Shown: piece by piece, positions 36,261-44,943 of the stretch | Layout: the number at the start of each line of letters is the position of its first letter | How positions within the stretch are numbered: position 1 is the stretch's first letter | NCBI RefSeq assembly: GCF_000265365.1 | Contig: NC_018011.1 | Location: forward strand, 124,001 to 188,000 | Source: Alistipes finegoldii DSM 17242 | GTDB taxonomy: Bacteria > Bacteroidota > Bacteroidia > Bacteroidales > Rikenellaceae | Direction: 5' to 3' | Length of the DNA: 64,000 nt | The notes under the pieces: generated by a model | Told to the model about the DNA's origin: nothing | Seen by the model: only the letters and a program-made list of their open reading frames with translations | The model's database searches: none | Program-made: the position numbers and the translations under genes

Positions 36261-37232
36261 CTATTTTACGCCGAAGCGCTTGGGTTTGACATATTTGTTG
36301 ATCAGCGGCACCACGGCGTTCATGATCAGGATCGCGAACGACATGCCTTCGGGATAGGCGCCCCAGAGACGGATGCACATCGTAATCGCGCCGATGCCGA
36401 CGCCGAAGATCACGCTGCCCCGGACGGTCATCGGCGAGGTCGAATAGTCCGTCGCCATGAAGATCGCACCCAGCAGCGCGCCGCCGGCCAACACATGGAA
36501 CAACGGGAACTGCCACAGCACCGGACCGGCCGAGAGTCCGCCCTTCGCCGCCGCGACGACAAACGCGAACAGCGCCATCGTGCCGAGGATCGTCACGGGA
36601 ATCTGCCACGTGATGACGCGCCGCCACAACAGGTAAACGAAGCCGCAGATCAATGCCAGTGCAGCCACCTCGCCCAGCGAACCCGGCATGTTGCCCAAAA
36701 GCAGTTCCTGCACGCCGAGCACGTCGGCGGCGGCGCCGTGCTTCACGGCCGCCAGCGGCGTCGCGCCCGACAGCGCGTCGAACGAGCCGTTCACCGGTAC
36801 GGGGAACGAAGTCATCTGCACCGGATAGGCGATCAGCAGGAACACACGGCCCACCAGCGCGGGGTTAAACGGATTCTTGCCCAGTCCGCCGAAGGTCATC
36901 TTGGCGATGGCGATGGCGACGAAAGCGCCGATCAGCACGATCCACCAAGGAATCGACGCGGGCAGGTTGAAGGCCAGCAACACGCCGGTCACCACCGCCG
37001 ACCAGTTGCCGATGGTCGAAGCGCCGCGGACCAGAAACTTCTGAATCAGATATTCGAACAGTACGCAGGCCGCGACCGAAAGCGCCGTGACACGCAGTAC
37101 GTCCACTCCGAACACCACGGACGAGACCGCCAGCGCGGGCATCAGCGCGATCACGACGTCGCGCATGATCCGGGCCGTAGACTGCGAGGTCTGTACGTGC
37201 GGTGCGGGAGCAACTACAAGTTTGTTTGCCAT
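36261..37232 (-). CDS. rnfD: Rnf complex subunit D
   Basis: The product has 323 residues and nine or more hydrophobic helices. PHVQTSQSTARIMRDVVIALMPAL is the RnfD/NqrB start, and SGATPLA corresponds to the flavin-attachment segment. It is the core ion-translocating subunit. It lies 13 bp from rnfG and 30 bp from rnfC. Confidence 0.93.
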   Translation of the reverse strand: MANKLVVAPAPHVQTSQSTARIMRDVVIALMPALAVSSVVFGVDVLRVTALSVAACVLFEYLIQKFLVRGASTIGNWSAVVTGVLLAFNLPASIPWWIVLIGAFVAIAIAKMTFGGLGKNPFNPALVGRVFLLIAYPVQMTSFPVPVNGSFDALSGATPLAAVKHGAAADVLGVQELLLGNMPGSLGEVAALALICGFVYLLWRRVITWQIPVTILGTMALFAFVVAAAKGGLSAGPVLWQFPLFHVLAGGALLGAIFMATDYSTSPMTVRGSVIFGVGIGAITMCIRLWGAYPEGMSFAILIMNAVVPLINKYVKPKRFGVK

Positions 37233-37262
37233 AAATATTTGGTATTTTTTACGTTCGGAGAT

Positions 37263-38606
37263 TTACTTCTTGGGAGCCGCGGCACGCGCACGGATGATTC
37301 CCATAACGGTCTGCTTGCCCAGACGCACCCAGTCCAGCAGCGGCAGGTACGAGGGACACGAAGCCTGACAGCAGCCGCACTCGATACACGAGGTGATCAT
37401 CTGCTCTTCGAGCGCGTCCCAGCCCTTCTTCTGCGTCATTTTCGAGAGGTAATAGGGTTCAAGCCCCATCGGGCAGGCGGCCACGCACTTGGCGCACTTG
37501 ATGCACTGCGAAGCCTCGCGGCGCACGGCGTCGCGGCCGCTCATCACCGTAATGCCCGAACACCCCTTGGTCACGGGCGAATCGAGGTTGACCATCGCCC
37601 GGCCCATCATCGGACCGCCGTTGATCACCTTGCCCGCATCGGCGGGAAGCCCTCCGGCTGCTTCGAGCAATGCCGAAATCGGCGTGCCCATGCGGGTCAG
37701 CAGGTTCTTCGGCTCCTTCACGCCCTTGCCCGTGACGGTCACCACGCGCTCGATGAGCGGCTTGTTCTTCTGCACGGCCTGATAGACGGCATAGGTCGTC
37801 GAAGCGTTGCACACCACGGCGCCCACGTCGATCGGAAGCGCGGGCGGAGGCGGCACCTCACGGCCCGTCACGGCGGCGATCAGCTGTTTCTCACCGCCCT
37901 GCGGATATTTCACCTTGAGGGGCACCACTTCGATCCCCTTATACCATTCGGCCAGTTTGCGCAGGTGCGCTATGGCGTCGGGTTTGTTGTTTTCGATGCC
38001 GATGTAAGCCTTCTCCACGGCGATCGCCTTCATCAGGATCGTCACGCCCACGAGCAGTTCCTCGCCGTGTTCGAGCATCGTACGGTGGTCGGAGGTCAGG
38101 TAAGGCTCGCACTCCACGCCGTTGATAATCAAGGCTTCGGCCTTTCTTCCGGGAGGAACCGAGAGTTTCACATGCGTGGGGAACGTCGCACCGCCCATGC
38201 CGACGATACCGGCGTCCTTGATCCGGGCGATGATCTCCGCGGACGAAAGCGCGCACTCGCGGACAAGCGTCTCCGAACGGTCGATGCCTTCGGCCCACTC
38301 GTCGCCCTCGCGTTTGATCGTAATCATCACCTGGCGCAGCCCCTGACCGTTGGGAACGGCGTCGACAGCCGTCACCGTTCCCGAAATCGGGGAGTGGATA
38401 TTGGCCGACATAAAGCTTGACGCCTCTGCGATGAGCTGTCCCGTCAGCACCTTGTCGCCCTTGGCGACCTTGGCCGCGGCGGGCGCGCCGATATGCTGTG
38501 CGAGGGGAATCGCCACCGCATCGGGCAGCGGAAGCACCTCGATCGGTTTGGCGCCGCTCAGTTTATTTTCCGACGGATGGACTCCGCCTATTGGAAATGT
38601 CTTCAT
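37263..38606 (-). CDS. rnfC: Rnf complex subunit C
   Basis: The product has 447 residues. It has an N-terminal beta-sandwich, a flavin/NADH-binding domain (GIVGMGGATFPTHVKL), and a C-terminal pair of [4Fe-4S] motifs (CIKCAKCVAACP and CIECGCCQASCP). It is the soluble subunit that reduces NAD+. The arrangement is that of bacterial Rnf. Confidence 0.94.
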   Translation of the reverse strand: MKTFPIGGVHPSENKLSGAKPIEVLPLPDAVAIPLAQHIGAPAAAKVAKGDKVLTGQLIAEASSFMSANIHSPISGTVTAVDAVPNGQGLRQVMITIKREGDEWAEGIDRSETLVRECALSSAEIIARIKDAGIVGMGGATFPTHVKLSVPPGRKAEALIINGVECEPYLTSDHRTMLEHGEELLVGVTILMKAIAVEKAYIGIENNKPDAIAHLRKLAEWYKGIEVVPLKVKYPQGGEKQLIAAVTGREVPPPPALPIDVGAVVCNASTTYAVYQAVQKNKPLIERVVTVTGKGVKEPKNLLTRMGTPISALLEAAGGLPADAGKVINGGPMMGRAMVNLDSPVTKGCSGITVMSGRDAVRREASQCIKCAKCVAACPMGLEPYYLSKMTQKKGWDALEEQMITSCIECGCCQASCPSYLPLLDWVRLGKQTVMGIIRARAAAPKK

Positions 38607-38702
38607 ATCTTAATTTCTCTGTTTTTTCGGTTGGATTCTTTCCTTCGTCTTCCGCCCACCCCGGCAGGTCCACGCCCGCCCCGGCTCTGCGGAAAAATCC
38701 GT

Positions 38703-39788
38703 TTATTCGGCTTTGGAAGCGGTTTCCGCCGGAGCGGCCTTCTCAGCGTTGGGCGCGGCCTTCTCAGGCGCAGCGGCACTCCCGGCAGGCTTTTCGACTG
38801 CGGCCGCCTTAGAAGCGTCGGCCGGAGCGGCCTGCCCGGATGCAAGCGCGGCCTTCTCCGCGGCCGGCTTGGCGGATTCAACAGCCTTCTCTGCGGCCGG
38901 TGCCGTTTTCTCAGCGACCGGCGCCGCCTTCGGCGCAGCGGGAGCCGCCGGAGTCTTCGGCGCCTTGGGCAGCGGTTCCATGCCGACCAGCCGGATCGCG
39001 CCCGTCGGGCACTCGTTCACGCACTTGCGGCAGAGCTTACACTTCTGCGGGTCGATATAGGCAAGGTTGTTCGCAATCGTAATCGCGTCGAACGCGCACA
39101 CCTTCTGGCACTTGCCGCAGCCGATACATCCGGCCTTGCAGGCTTTCATCACCACCGCGCCCTTGTCCTTCGACACGCACGACACGTATACCGCACGGTT
39201 CTTGGGCCACTTCTTGCGCAGCTCGATAATCATTTTGGGACATGCCTTCACGCAGGCGCCGCAAGCTGTACACTTATCGGGATCGACTTCGGGAAGCCCC
39301 GTTTCGGGATTCATGCGGATCGCGTCGAAAGCACAGGAGACGACGCAGTCCCCGAATCCCAGACAGCCGAACGCACAGCCCGTTTCGCCCACATAGAGCG
39401 ACGAAGCCACGGCACACGACTTGGCGCCGTTGAAATCGTTGGTGCGGGGACGCTTCTCGCAGGTTCCGCCGCAGCGCACGGTAGCGACCTGCGGTTCCTT
39501 TTCGGGAGCGGACTTGCCGAGGTAAGCCGCGACGGCCTTCATGCAGTCGCCGCCGCCCACGGGACAGAAGAGCGACGAAATGTCGTCCTGCTTCACGAGC
39601 GCATCGGCCATGCCGCGGCAGCCGGCGAAACCGCAGCCGCCGCAGTTCGCGCCCGGCAGCATCTTCTCCACCTCGTCGATTCTGGGGTCCTCCTCGACCC
39701 GGAATTTCTGGGCCACGAAATAGAGGATCACCGCGGAAAGCACTCCCAGCGCACACAGCGTCAGGATTGTGTAAAGTAATACTTCCAT
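38703..39788 (-). CDS. rnfB: Rnf complex subunit B with Ala/Lys-rich C-terminal tail
   Basis: The product has 361 residues. One N-terminal transmembrane helix is followed by the four-Cys cluster GANCGGCGFAGC, then ferredoxin-like motifs at residues 173-183, 217-231 and 250-260. RnfB accepts electrons from reduced ferredoxin. Residues about 270-361 are a low-complexity Ala/Lys/Pro/Glu tail; E. coli RnfB has only about 192 residues, so the tail is a local addition. rseC overlaps its ATG by one base. Confidence 0.93.
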   Translation of the reverse strand: MEVLLYTILTLCALGVLSAVILYFVAQKFRVEEDPRIDEVEKMLPGANCGGCGFAGCRGMADALVKQDDISSLFCPVGGGDCMKAVAAYLGKSAPEKEPQVATVRCGGTCEKRPRTNDFNGAKSCAVASSLYVGETGCAFGCLGFGDCVVSCAFDAIRMNPETGLPEVDPDKCTACGACVKACPKMIIELRKKWPKNRAVYVSCVSKDKGAVVMKACKAGCIGCGKCQKVCAFDAITIANNLAYIDPQKCKLCRKCVNECPTGAIRLVGMEPLPKAPKTPAAPAAPKAAPVAEKTAPAAEKAVESAKPAAEKAALASGQAAPADASKAAAVEKPAGSAAAPEKAAPNAEKAAPAETASKAE

Positions 39789-40216
39789 CAGTAGTTTTTG
39801 GTTATTGAGAAATGAATTGTGTGTTCGATTTTATGTCTGAAGAGCCATAACACGCAGTAATAGACGCCTACTGCGGCCAATGCCGCCAAGGCGCTGCGGC
39901 CTTCGCTCCATCCCAGCGCGGCGACCGCCGCGGCCAGCACCGCCAACAGCACCGCCAGCGCGCCGACATAGGCCAATATAACGGCGACAGCGCCCGCACT
40001 GCGGCGGACGCCGACCGTAACGCTTTCGCCTGCGGTGTAGTGTTGCTGCGCTCCGGGGGTCGTCACCTCGACGATCTTTTCCCGCGCTTCGGCCAAGCCG
40101 CACGCCTCGCGCGCCTTGCAGGTGCCGCAGGCGCTCTGTGAGGTAATCTTCACATAGACCCGGTCGCCTTCGACGCGCGACACGATCCCTTCGTGTTCGA
40201 TGATTCCGGATGCCAC
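39788..40216 (-). CDS. rseC: RseC-like protein (SoxR-reducing system)
   Basis: The product has 142 residues. The cysteine motif TSQSACGTCKAREACG is followed by two transmembrane helices (residues about 75-120), as in RseC. In E. coli RseC works with Rsx/Rnf to reduce SoxR. Its place between nadE and rnfB agrees with that partnership. It shares one base with rnfB and is 3 bp from nadE. Confidence 0.85.
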   Translation of the reverse strand: MASGIIEHEGIVSRVEGDRVYVKITSQSACGTCKAREACGLAEAREKIVEVTTPGAQQHYTAGESVTVGVRRSAGAVAVILAYVGALAVLLAVLAAAVAALGWSEGRSALAALAAVGVYYCVLWLFRHKIEHTIHFSITKNY

Positions 40217-40219
40217 GCC

Positions 40220-41800
40220 TCAGTCGCCGTATTTATTGGTCAGGGGCATCAGCCGTTCGTGCCCGAACGAGCACATCGACAGGCGCAGCACGGGCGGAAA
40301 CTGGTAACGCTTCTTCTCGTTGCGCATGATCATGCAGTGGATCTTCTCCACGACTTCCGAATCGAACCCCGCATTGACGATCTCCTCGCGGTGCTGGCCC
40401 TCCTCGATCATGCGCAGCAGAATGGCGTCCACCACCTCGTAGGGCGGCAGAATATCGCTGTCCTTCTGTCCCGGATGCAACTCCGACGACGGCTCCTTGT
40501 CCAGAATGTTTTCGGGAATCACATTGCCGAACGTGCGGTTGATATAACGCGCCACGTCGTACATCTCGCTCTTGTAGAGGTCGCCCGTGGGGCTGAACGC
40601 ACCCGCCGTATCGCCGTAAAGCGTACAAAGGCCCAGCGCATTCTCGCTCTTGTTCGACGAGTTGAGCAGAATGTAATCCGTCTTGTTCTGCACGGCCATC
40701 AGCAGCACCGTGCGGATACGGGTCTGGATATTCTCCTCCGTGGCGTCGAACTCCCGCCCGCCGATGACCGGCTTGAGGGTGTTCACCACACTGGTATATA
40801 TTTCGGTAATGGGAATTACGTTGTATTCGATACCGAGGTTCTCGGCCAGCTTCTTGGCGTCTTCGACCGAATGGTCCGACGAGAACTGCGAAGGCAGCAG
40901 CAGGGCGCGGACATTCCCGGCGCCCAGCGCGTCAGCGGCCAGACAGGCCACCACGGCCGAGTCGATACCGCCCGAAAGGCCGATGCAGGCCTTCTTGTAA
41001 CCGTTCTTGAGGAAGAAGTCACGGAGTCCGCAGCGGGCCGCCTGATAGACCATCCGCGTGCGGTCGTTGTAGGTCGAAGGAACCCCGACGGGAGGATTCT
41101 GGGCCTTGGTGTCGAAAATCTGGAAATCCTCCTCGAACTGCTTCATCATCAGCACCAGCTCGCCGCGGTTGTTGAACGCGCCCGACGTGCCGTCGTAAAC
41201 GATGTCCGTCGCGCCTCCGACCTGATTGACCAGCACCAGATTCTTGGCTTCGACGAACGACAGATGACGCATCATATCGTAACGGTAGGTCATGGTGCCC
41301 TTGCCGTATTTGCGGGCGTTGATCGAGATGACGGTTTCGACCGACTTGTCGAAATCGTGCTCGCGGCTCAGGTCGTCGCCCACGATGATGGCGCACTTGT
41401 GACCTTTGATCGTCGCATATTCGAACCCTTTCGAGGGGACGAGAAAGCCCATTTCGCGGCGGGCCGTGATATATTTCTTGCCCACGTAGCGCAGCACCTT
41501 GCGGTCCTGAATCAGCGCCGCGGCGCTGATGGTTCCCTCGCGCGTGAGGATCGGCAGTCCCACGATCGCGGCGATGCCGTCGCAGCACGAAGCTATTTCG
41601 ACCAGCGCGTCCTCGCACAATTCGAGGAAGGTCGTCTTACGCAGCAGATCGAAAGCCGGTGTCCCGCTCACGGCCTGTTCGGCAAAGATGACAAGGTCGG
41701 CGCGCTGCGCTTTCGCTTTGTTGATGGAATCGATGATTTTCGAGGCGTTGCCGTCGATATCCCCGATCGTGTAGTTCAACTGGGCAATAGCTATCTTCAT
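40220..41800 (-). CDS. nadE: NAD+ synthase with degenerate glutaminase domain
   Basis: The product has 526 residues. The N-terminal nitrilase-like glutaminase domain keeps Glu41 (FAEQAVSG) and a lysine (108 or 109), but the usual Cys of the xICEDL motif is replaced by Gly141 (IIVGDDL). The C-terminal synthetase domain is intact with GLSGGIDSAVVACLAA (ATP-binding) and LNSSNKSENALGLCTLYGDTAGAFSP. It makes NAD+ from deamido-NAD+; the missing cysteine predicts use of free ammonia. It is the first gene of the rnf operon and has a promoter and palindrome upstream. Confidence 0.92.
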   Translation of the reverse strand: MKIAIAQLNYTIGDIDGNASKIIDSINKAKAQRADLVIFAEQAVSGTPAFDLLRKTTFLELCEDALVEIASCCDGIAAIVGLPILTREGTISAAALIQDRKVLRYVGKKYITARREMGFLVPSKGFEYATIKGHKCAIIVGDDLSREHDFDKSVETVISINARKYGKGTMTYRYDMMRHLSFVEAKNLVLVNQVGGATDIVYDGTSGAFNNRGELVLMMKQFEEDFQIFDTKAQNPPVGVPSTYNDRTRMVYQAARCGLRDFFLKNGYKKACIGLSGGIDSAVVACLAADALGAGNVRALLLPSQFSSDHSVEDAKKLAENLGIEYNVIPITEIYTSVVNTLKPVIGGREFDATEENIQTRIRTVLLMAVQNKTDYILLNSSNKSENALGLCTLYGDTAGAFSPTGDLYKSEMYDVARYINRTFGNVIPENILDKEPSSELHPGQKDSDILPPYEVVDAILLRMIEEGQHREEIVNAGFDSEVVEKIHCMIMRNEKKRYQFPPVLRLSMCSFGHERLMPLTNKYGD

Positions 41801-41835
41801 TTGTTAGTAATTTTAGTCCGAAAATTACGACTTTG

Positions 41836-41843
41836 CAAAGTTA
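41836..41843 (-). promoter_or_regulatory. -7 box TAACTTTG for nadE-rnf
   Basis: TAnnTTTG on the minus strand, 35 bp upstream of the nadE ATG. Confidence 0.6.
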
Positions 41844-41874
41844 AGGAATATTTATAAAAGTCGGAAGGATTTTG

Positions 41875-41892
41875 GTGTTAATAAATTAACAC
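41875..41892. promoter_or_regulatory. Palindromic operator-like site (GTGTTAATAAATTAACAC)
   Basis: Perfect 8-bp arms GTGTTAAT / ATTAACAC around two bases, centred about 44 bp upstream of the centre of the nadE -7 box. The shape matches Rex-type sites (TTGTTAAnnnnTTAACAA) and is shared with two sites upstream of nifJ. Confidence 0.6.
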
Positions 41893-42046
41893 TCGCCGCA
41901 CCGCCGCCGGCAGCCGGAGATTCCGCATGACGCGAAAAAAAGTTTCGATTTTTTCTCGCTCCGTTCCGCCTGACGCCCAGCATTAGTTTCCTCAATGTAA
42001 GTAACATACGCGCACGTACCGTCTTGCAGCCGGCGAACGTTCTCCT

Positions 42047-42054
42047 TATCTTTG
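42047..42054 (+). promoter_or_regulatory. -7 box TATCTTTG for the cupin gene
   Basis: TAnnTTTG match with a TTG 20 bp upstream (42024-42026), 46 bp before the ATG; a textbook Bacteroidota promoter. Confidence 0.65.
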
Positions 42055-42100
42055 CCCTGACCGAATACAAACGTATCAGCAAACCAAACGTACAGCAAAG

Positions 42101-42550
42101 ATGAAAAAAGTCGAAAAAACAGCCGGCGGCGCGAATTTCGCTGCCGTGACAGTAGGAAAGATGGACGAGTTGAACCAGCACACGCTGATCTTGGCTCCGG
42201 GCGTCGAGATCCCCGGAAAAGTATTTGCGGGCAGCGCCCTCGGCGCCACGGGCGCGGAGTTGTCGTTCCAGCGCATCGAGCCGGGCGCAGGCGTCGGGTT
42301 CCTCCACACCCACAAGACGCACGAGGAGCTCTACATCATCATCCGGGGCGACGGAGAGTTTCAGGTGGACGGCAAAATCTTCGCCGTCGGCGAGGGCAGC
42401 GTAATCCGGGTCTCCCCCGACGGCCGACGCGCGCTGCGCAACACCGGCGCGGAGCCGATGATTATGATCTGCGTCCAGTACAAAGCCGATTCGTTCGCAT
42501 CGTCCGACGCCGACGACGGGGTGATTCTCGACGTCGGGGTCGTGTGGTAG
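42101..42550 (+). CDS. Cupin-domain protein
   Basis: The product has 149 residues with one cupin barrel. The metal-binding pattern GVGFLHTHKTHEELYIIIRGDGEFQVDG (HxH...E) and GSVIRVSPDGRRALRN are seen. It is cytoplasmic; single-domain cupins of this kind are isomerases, dioxygenases or sugar-binding proteins, and the activity cannot be predicted. It has its own promoter and terminator. Confidence 0.85.
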   Translation: MKKVEKTAGGANFAAVTVGKMDELNQHTLILAPGVEIPGKVFAGSALGATGAELSFQRIEPGAGVGFLHTHKTHEELYIIIRGDGEFQVDGKIFAVGEGSVIRVSPDGRRALRNTGAEPMIMICVQYKADSFASSDADDGVILDVGVVW

Positions 42551-42565
42551 CCGCCCGCGAAAACG

Positions 42566-42600
42566 AAGAGGGCCGGAGTTGAATGACTCCGGCCCTCTTG
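42566..42600. terminator. Bidirectional intrinsic terminator
   Basis: Stem AGAGGGCCGGAGT / ACTCCGGCCCTCT with a short loop and T tract, between the converging cupin and zinc-ribbon genes. Confidence 0.85.
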
Positions 42601-42616
42601 TTTACTGAATGATCCG

Positions 42617-43378
42617 CTACTCCTGAACCTCTTCGGGATCGGTCACGAGAATACGTCCGCAGTACTCGCAGATAATGATCTTCTTGCCCTGACGGATTTC
42701 CACCTGACGCTGCGGGGGAATGCGGTTGAAGCAGCCGCCGCAGGCGTCGCGCTTGACGGTCACCACGGCCAGTCCGTTGCGGACGTTCTGGCGGATACGG
42801 CTGTAGGCCGCCAGCAGGCGCTCGTCGATCTTGGCTTTGGCGCGGTCGGCCTGCACTTCGAACTCGGCGACCAGCGGTGCGGTCTCGGCCTCGATGCCCT
42901 CCAGCTCGCTCTTCTTGGCGGCAAGGTCTGCGGCGCGTCCGTCGGCTACGGCTTCGGCCTCCTCCAGCTGGAGCTTCTTGGCCTTCACGCCGGCGCTGTA
43001 CTCCTTGAGACGCTTCTCGGCCAGCTCGATCTCCAGCTCCTGATACTCGATCTCCTTGGTGATGGCGTCGAACTCGCGGTTGTTGCGCACGTTGTTCTGT
43101 TGTTCCTTGTAGTTTCCGATAAGAATCTTGGCCTGATCCACCTCGCGCTTGCGCTGTTTGGTGAGCGTATTCAGCTCCTCGATTTCGGCATTGATGTTGT
43201 CGATACGGGTTCTCAGGCCGGTCATCTCATCTTCGAGGTCCTGTACCTCAAGAGGCAGTTCACCTTTTACCTTGTTGATTTCATCGATTTTGCTGTCGAT
43301 CTTCTGCAGCTCGTAAAGCGCCATGATCTTCTCCTGCATCGAATAATCAACTTCGGCAGTTTTCTTTTGTGTTGCCAT
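42617..43378 (-). CDS. Coiled-coil C4-type zinc-ribbon protein
   Basis: The product has 253 residues. Residues about 15-185 form a long antiparallel coiled coil, and the C-terminus has a zinc ribbon (CGGCFNRIPP ... CEYCGR). This is the COG1579 architecture, a predicted nucleic-acid-binding protein with no proven function. It lies 23 bp after the Nif3-like gene, a common pairing in Bacteroidota. Confidence 0.88.
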   Translation of the reverse strand: MATQKKTAEVDYSMQEKIMALYELQKIDSKIDEINKVKGELPLEVQDLEDEMTGLRTRIDNINAEIEELNTLTKQRKREVDQAKILIGNYKEQQNNVRNNREFDAITKEIEYQELEIELAEKRLKEYSAGVKAKKLQLEEAEAVADGRAADLAAKKSELEGIEAETAPLVAEFEVQADRAKAKIDERLLAAYSRIRQNVRNGLAVVTVKRDACGGCFNRIPPQRQVEIRQGKKIIICEYCGRILVTDPEEVQE

Positions 43379-43401
43379 ATAATGTCTTCTATAGTTTAGA
43401 C

Positions 43402-44187
43402 TTAAACCAAATAGTTCACCGGATTGCGCGAGTCCTCACTCTTGCGAACCGCAAAGGTAATCAAATTTTTCGATAAAATATCAAATAAAATCTGAATTGC
43501 GCAATATTCGCTTTCAAAATGGCCTATATCTGCTACGGTGAGGGCTTTATCGGGCGTCATGAAGTCGTTGTACTTCATGTCCGCCGTGATGTAGATGTCG
43601 GCCCCTGCGCGGCGGGCTTCGCCGATCATCGAAGCCCCGGCCCCCGTGCAGACCGCCACGCGGCGCACCTCCGGCGAAGCGATGTCGCTATGACGCACGA
43701 CGCGCACGCCGAGCGTTCGCTGGATATGGCGCATGAACTCCACGGTCGCCACGGCTCCCGGCAGTTCGCCCACCACGCCGAACCCGACCTTCGCGTCGGC
43801 CGCGGAGGGCTGCAGCACACACAGGTCCGCCACGCCCAGCATCTCGGCCAGCCGCCAGCTCATCCCCTCCGGCGCGCTGTCGAGATTGGTGTGACAGGCA
43901 TAGAGCGCAATGCCGCTGCGGATGGCCCGCTCGACGCAGCGCTGCACCTGATCGGCCGAATTGAACCGCTTGAGGGCATGGAAAACGATCGGATGGTGCG
44001 TGATGATCAGATCGCACCCCTCGCGCTCGGCTTCGGCCATCACCTCGTCGGTGACGTCCACGGCCAACAGCGCCTTGCGCACCTCGTCGTCGGGCCGGCC
44101 CACGATCAGCCCGGCGTTGTCGTACGACTCCTGCCACGCCAGCGGCGCAAAACGCTCGATGACGTCGGTTATTTCCCGGATAAGCAT
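43402..44187 (-). CDS. Nif3-like dinuclear metal centre protein
   Basis: The product has 261 residues. YDNAGLIVGRP, LIITHHPIVFHALK (two metal-binding His), ALYACHTNLDSA and the C-terminal VADIGHFESE (His and Glu ligands) define the Nif3/DUF34 family. It has the short form without the CutA-like insert. The family has a hydrolase-like di-metal site and a debated role. Confidence 0.9.
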   Translation of the reverse strand: MLIREITDVIERFAPLAWQESYDNAGLIVGRPDDEVRKALLAVDVTDEVMAEAEREGCDLIITHHPIVFHALKRFNSADQVQRCVERAIRSGIALYACHTNLDSAPEGMSWRLAEMLGVADLCVLQPSAADAKVGFGVVGELPGAVATVEFMRHIQRTLGVRVVRHSDIASPEVRRVAVCTGAGASMIGEARRAGADIYITADMKYNDFMTPDKALTVADIGHFESEYCAIQILFDILSKNLITFAVRKSEDSRNPVNYLV

Positions 44188-44368
44188 AATTTATATCGTT
44201 AATATATACATTTTCCCAACCAGAATACATCCCGGCGGGACGTTGTCGCGGCTCTGAGCCGCGTTTACAAGTCTGCCCCCCGAAATCCCCTCCTCGGAGG
44301 GGAGTGTTTACGACACAAGGCCGCCGGCATACCGGGCAAACTCCGCCCTGCGCAGCGGCGGAAATCCC

Positions 44369-44941
44369 CTAAAACAGCGACTGCTCGTAAAAGGCGAACA
44401 ACTCCTTGTTCTCGACCTCCTCCTTCTTGCGGCGGGGTTTGCGGGTACGCTTCGCCACCGAGTGTCCCGCATCGGCGGCTTCCTCACCTTCCGCAGCGAT
44501 CTTCACCACGGGTTTGCCCCTGCGGCGGGGTGCGGCGGCTTCGGCGTCCGGCGCATCCGGCACGGCACCGGCGTCAGTATCGGCGTCAGCGTCGGCAAGG
44601 ATTTCCCCCTCGCCGGCCTTCAGGTCCTCGCGCACCTCGACCAGCAGCGCGCGGATACGCTGCAGACGCTCCATCAGCTCCGCATCGCGTTCCATTCCGC
44701 CCTCGGCAGGCTGCTGCCGGAGTGCTTTCTTCGCCCCTTCGAGGGTCATTCCCCGCTCCTTGACCAGATGATAGATCAGTTTGAGATTCTCGACATCCTG
44801 CGGCGAGAAGAGACGGTTTCCTTTCTTGTTGCGCTTGGGGCGGATGACGCTGAACTGCGACTCCCAGTGACGGATCAGCGACGCATTGACGTCGAACATC
44901 TCGGCCACTTCGCCCATCGAATAAAAAAGTTTCTCGGCCAT
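44369..44941 (-). CDS. MerR-family transcriptional regulator
   Basis: The product has 190 residues. The N-terminal MerR helix-turn-helix (YSMGEVAEMFDVNASLIRHWESQFSVIRPKRNKKGNRLFSPQDVENL) is clear. The C-terminus is an Asp/Ala-rich then basic tail, probably disordered, with no ligand-binding domain. It follows the rsmF-like gene by 2 bp, so it belongs to the kinase-methyltransferase run. Its target is unknown. Confidence 0.88.
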   Translation of the reverse strand: MAEKLFYSMGEVAEMFDVNASLIRHWESQFSVIRPKRNKKGNRLFSPQDVENLKLIYHLVKERGMTLEGAKKALRQQPAEGGMERDAELMERLQRIRALLVEVREDLKAGEGEILADADADTDAGAVPDAPDAEAAAPRRRGKPVVKIAAEGEEAADAGHSVAKRTRKPRRKKEEVENKELFAFYEQSLF

Positions 44942-44943
44942 AT

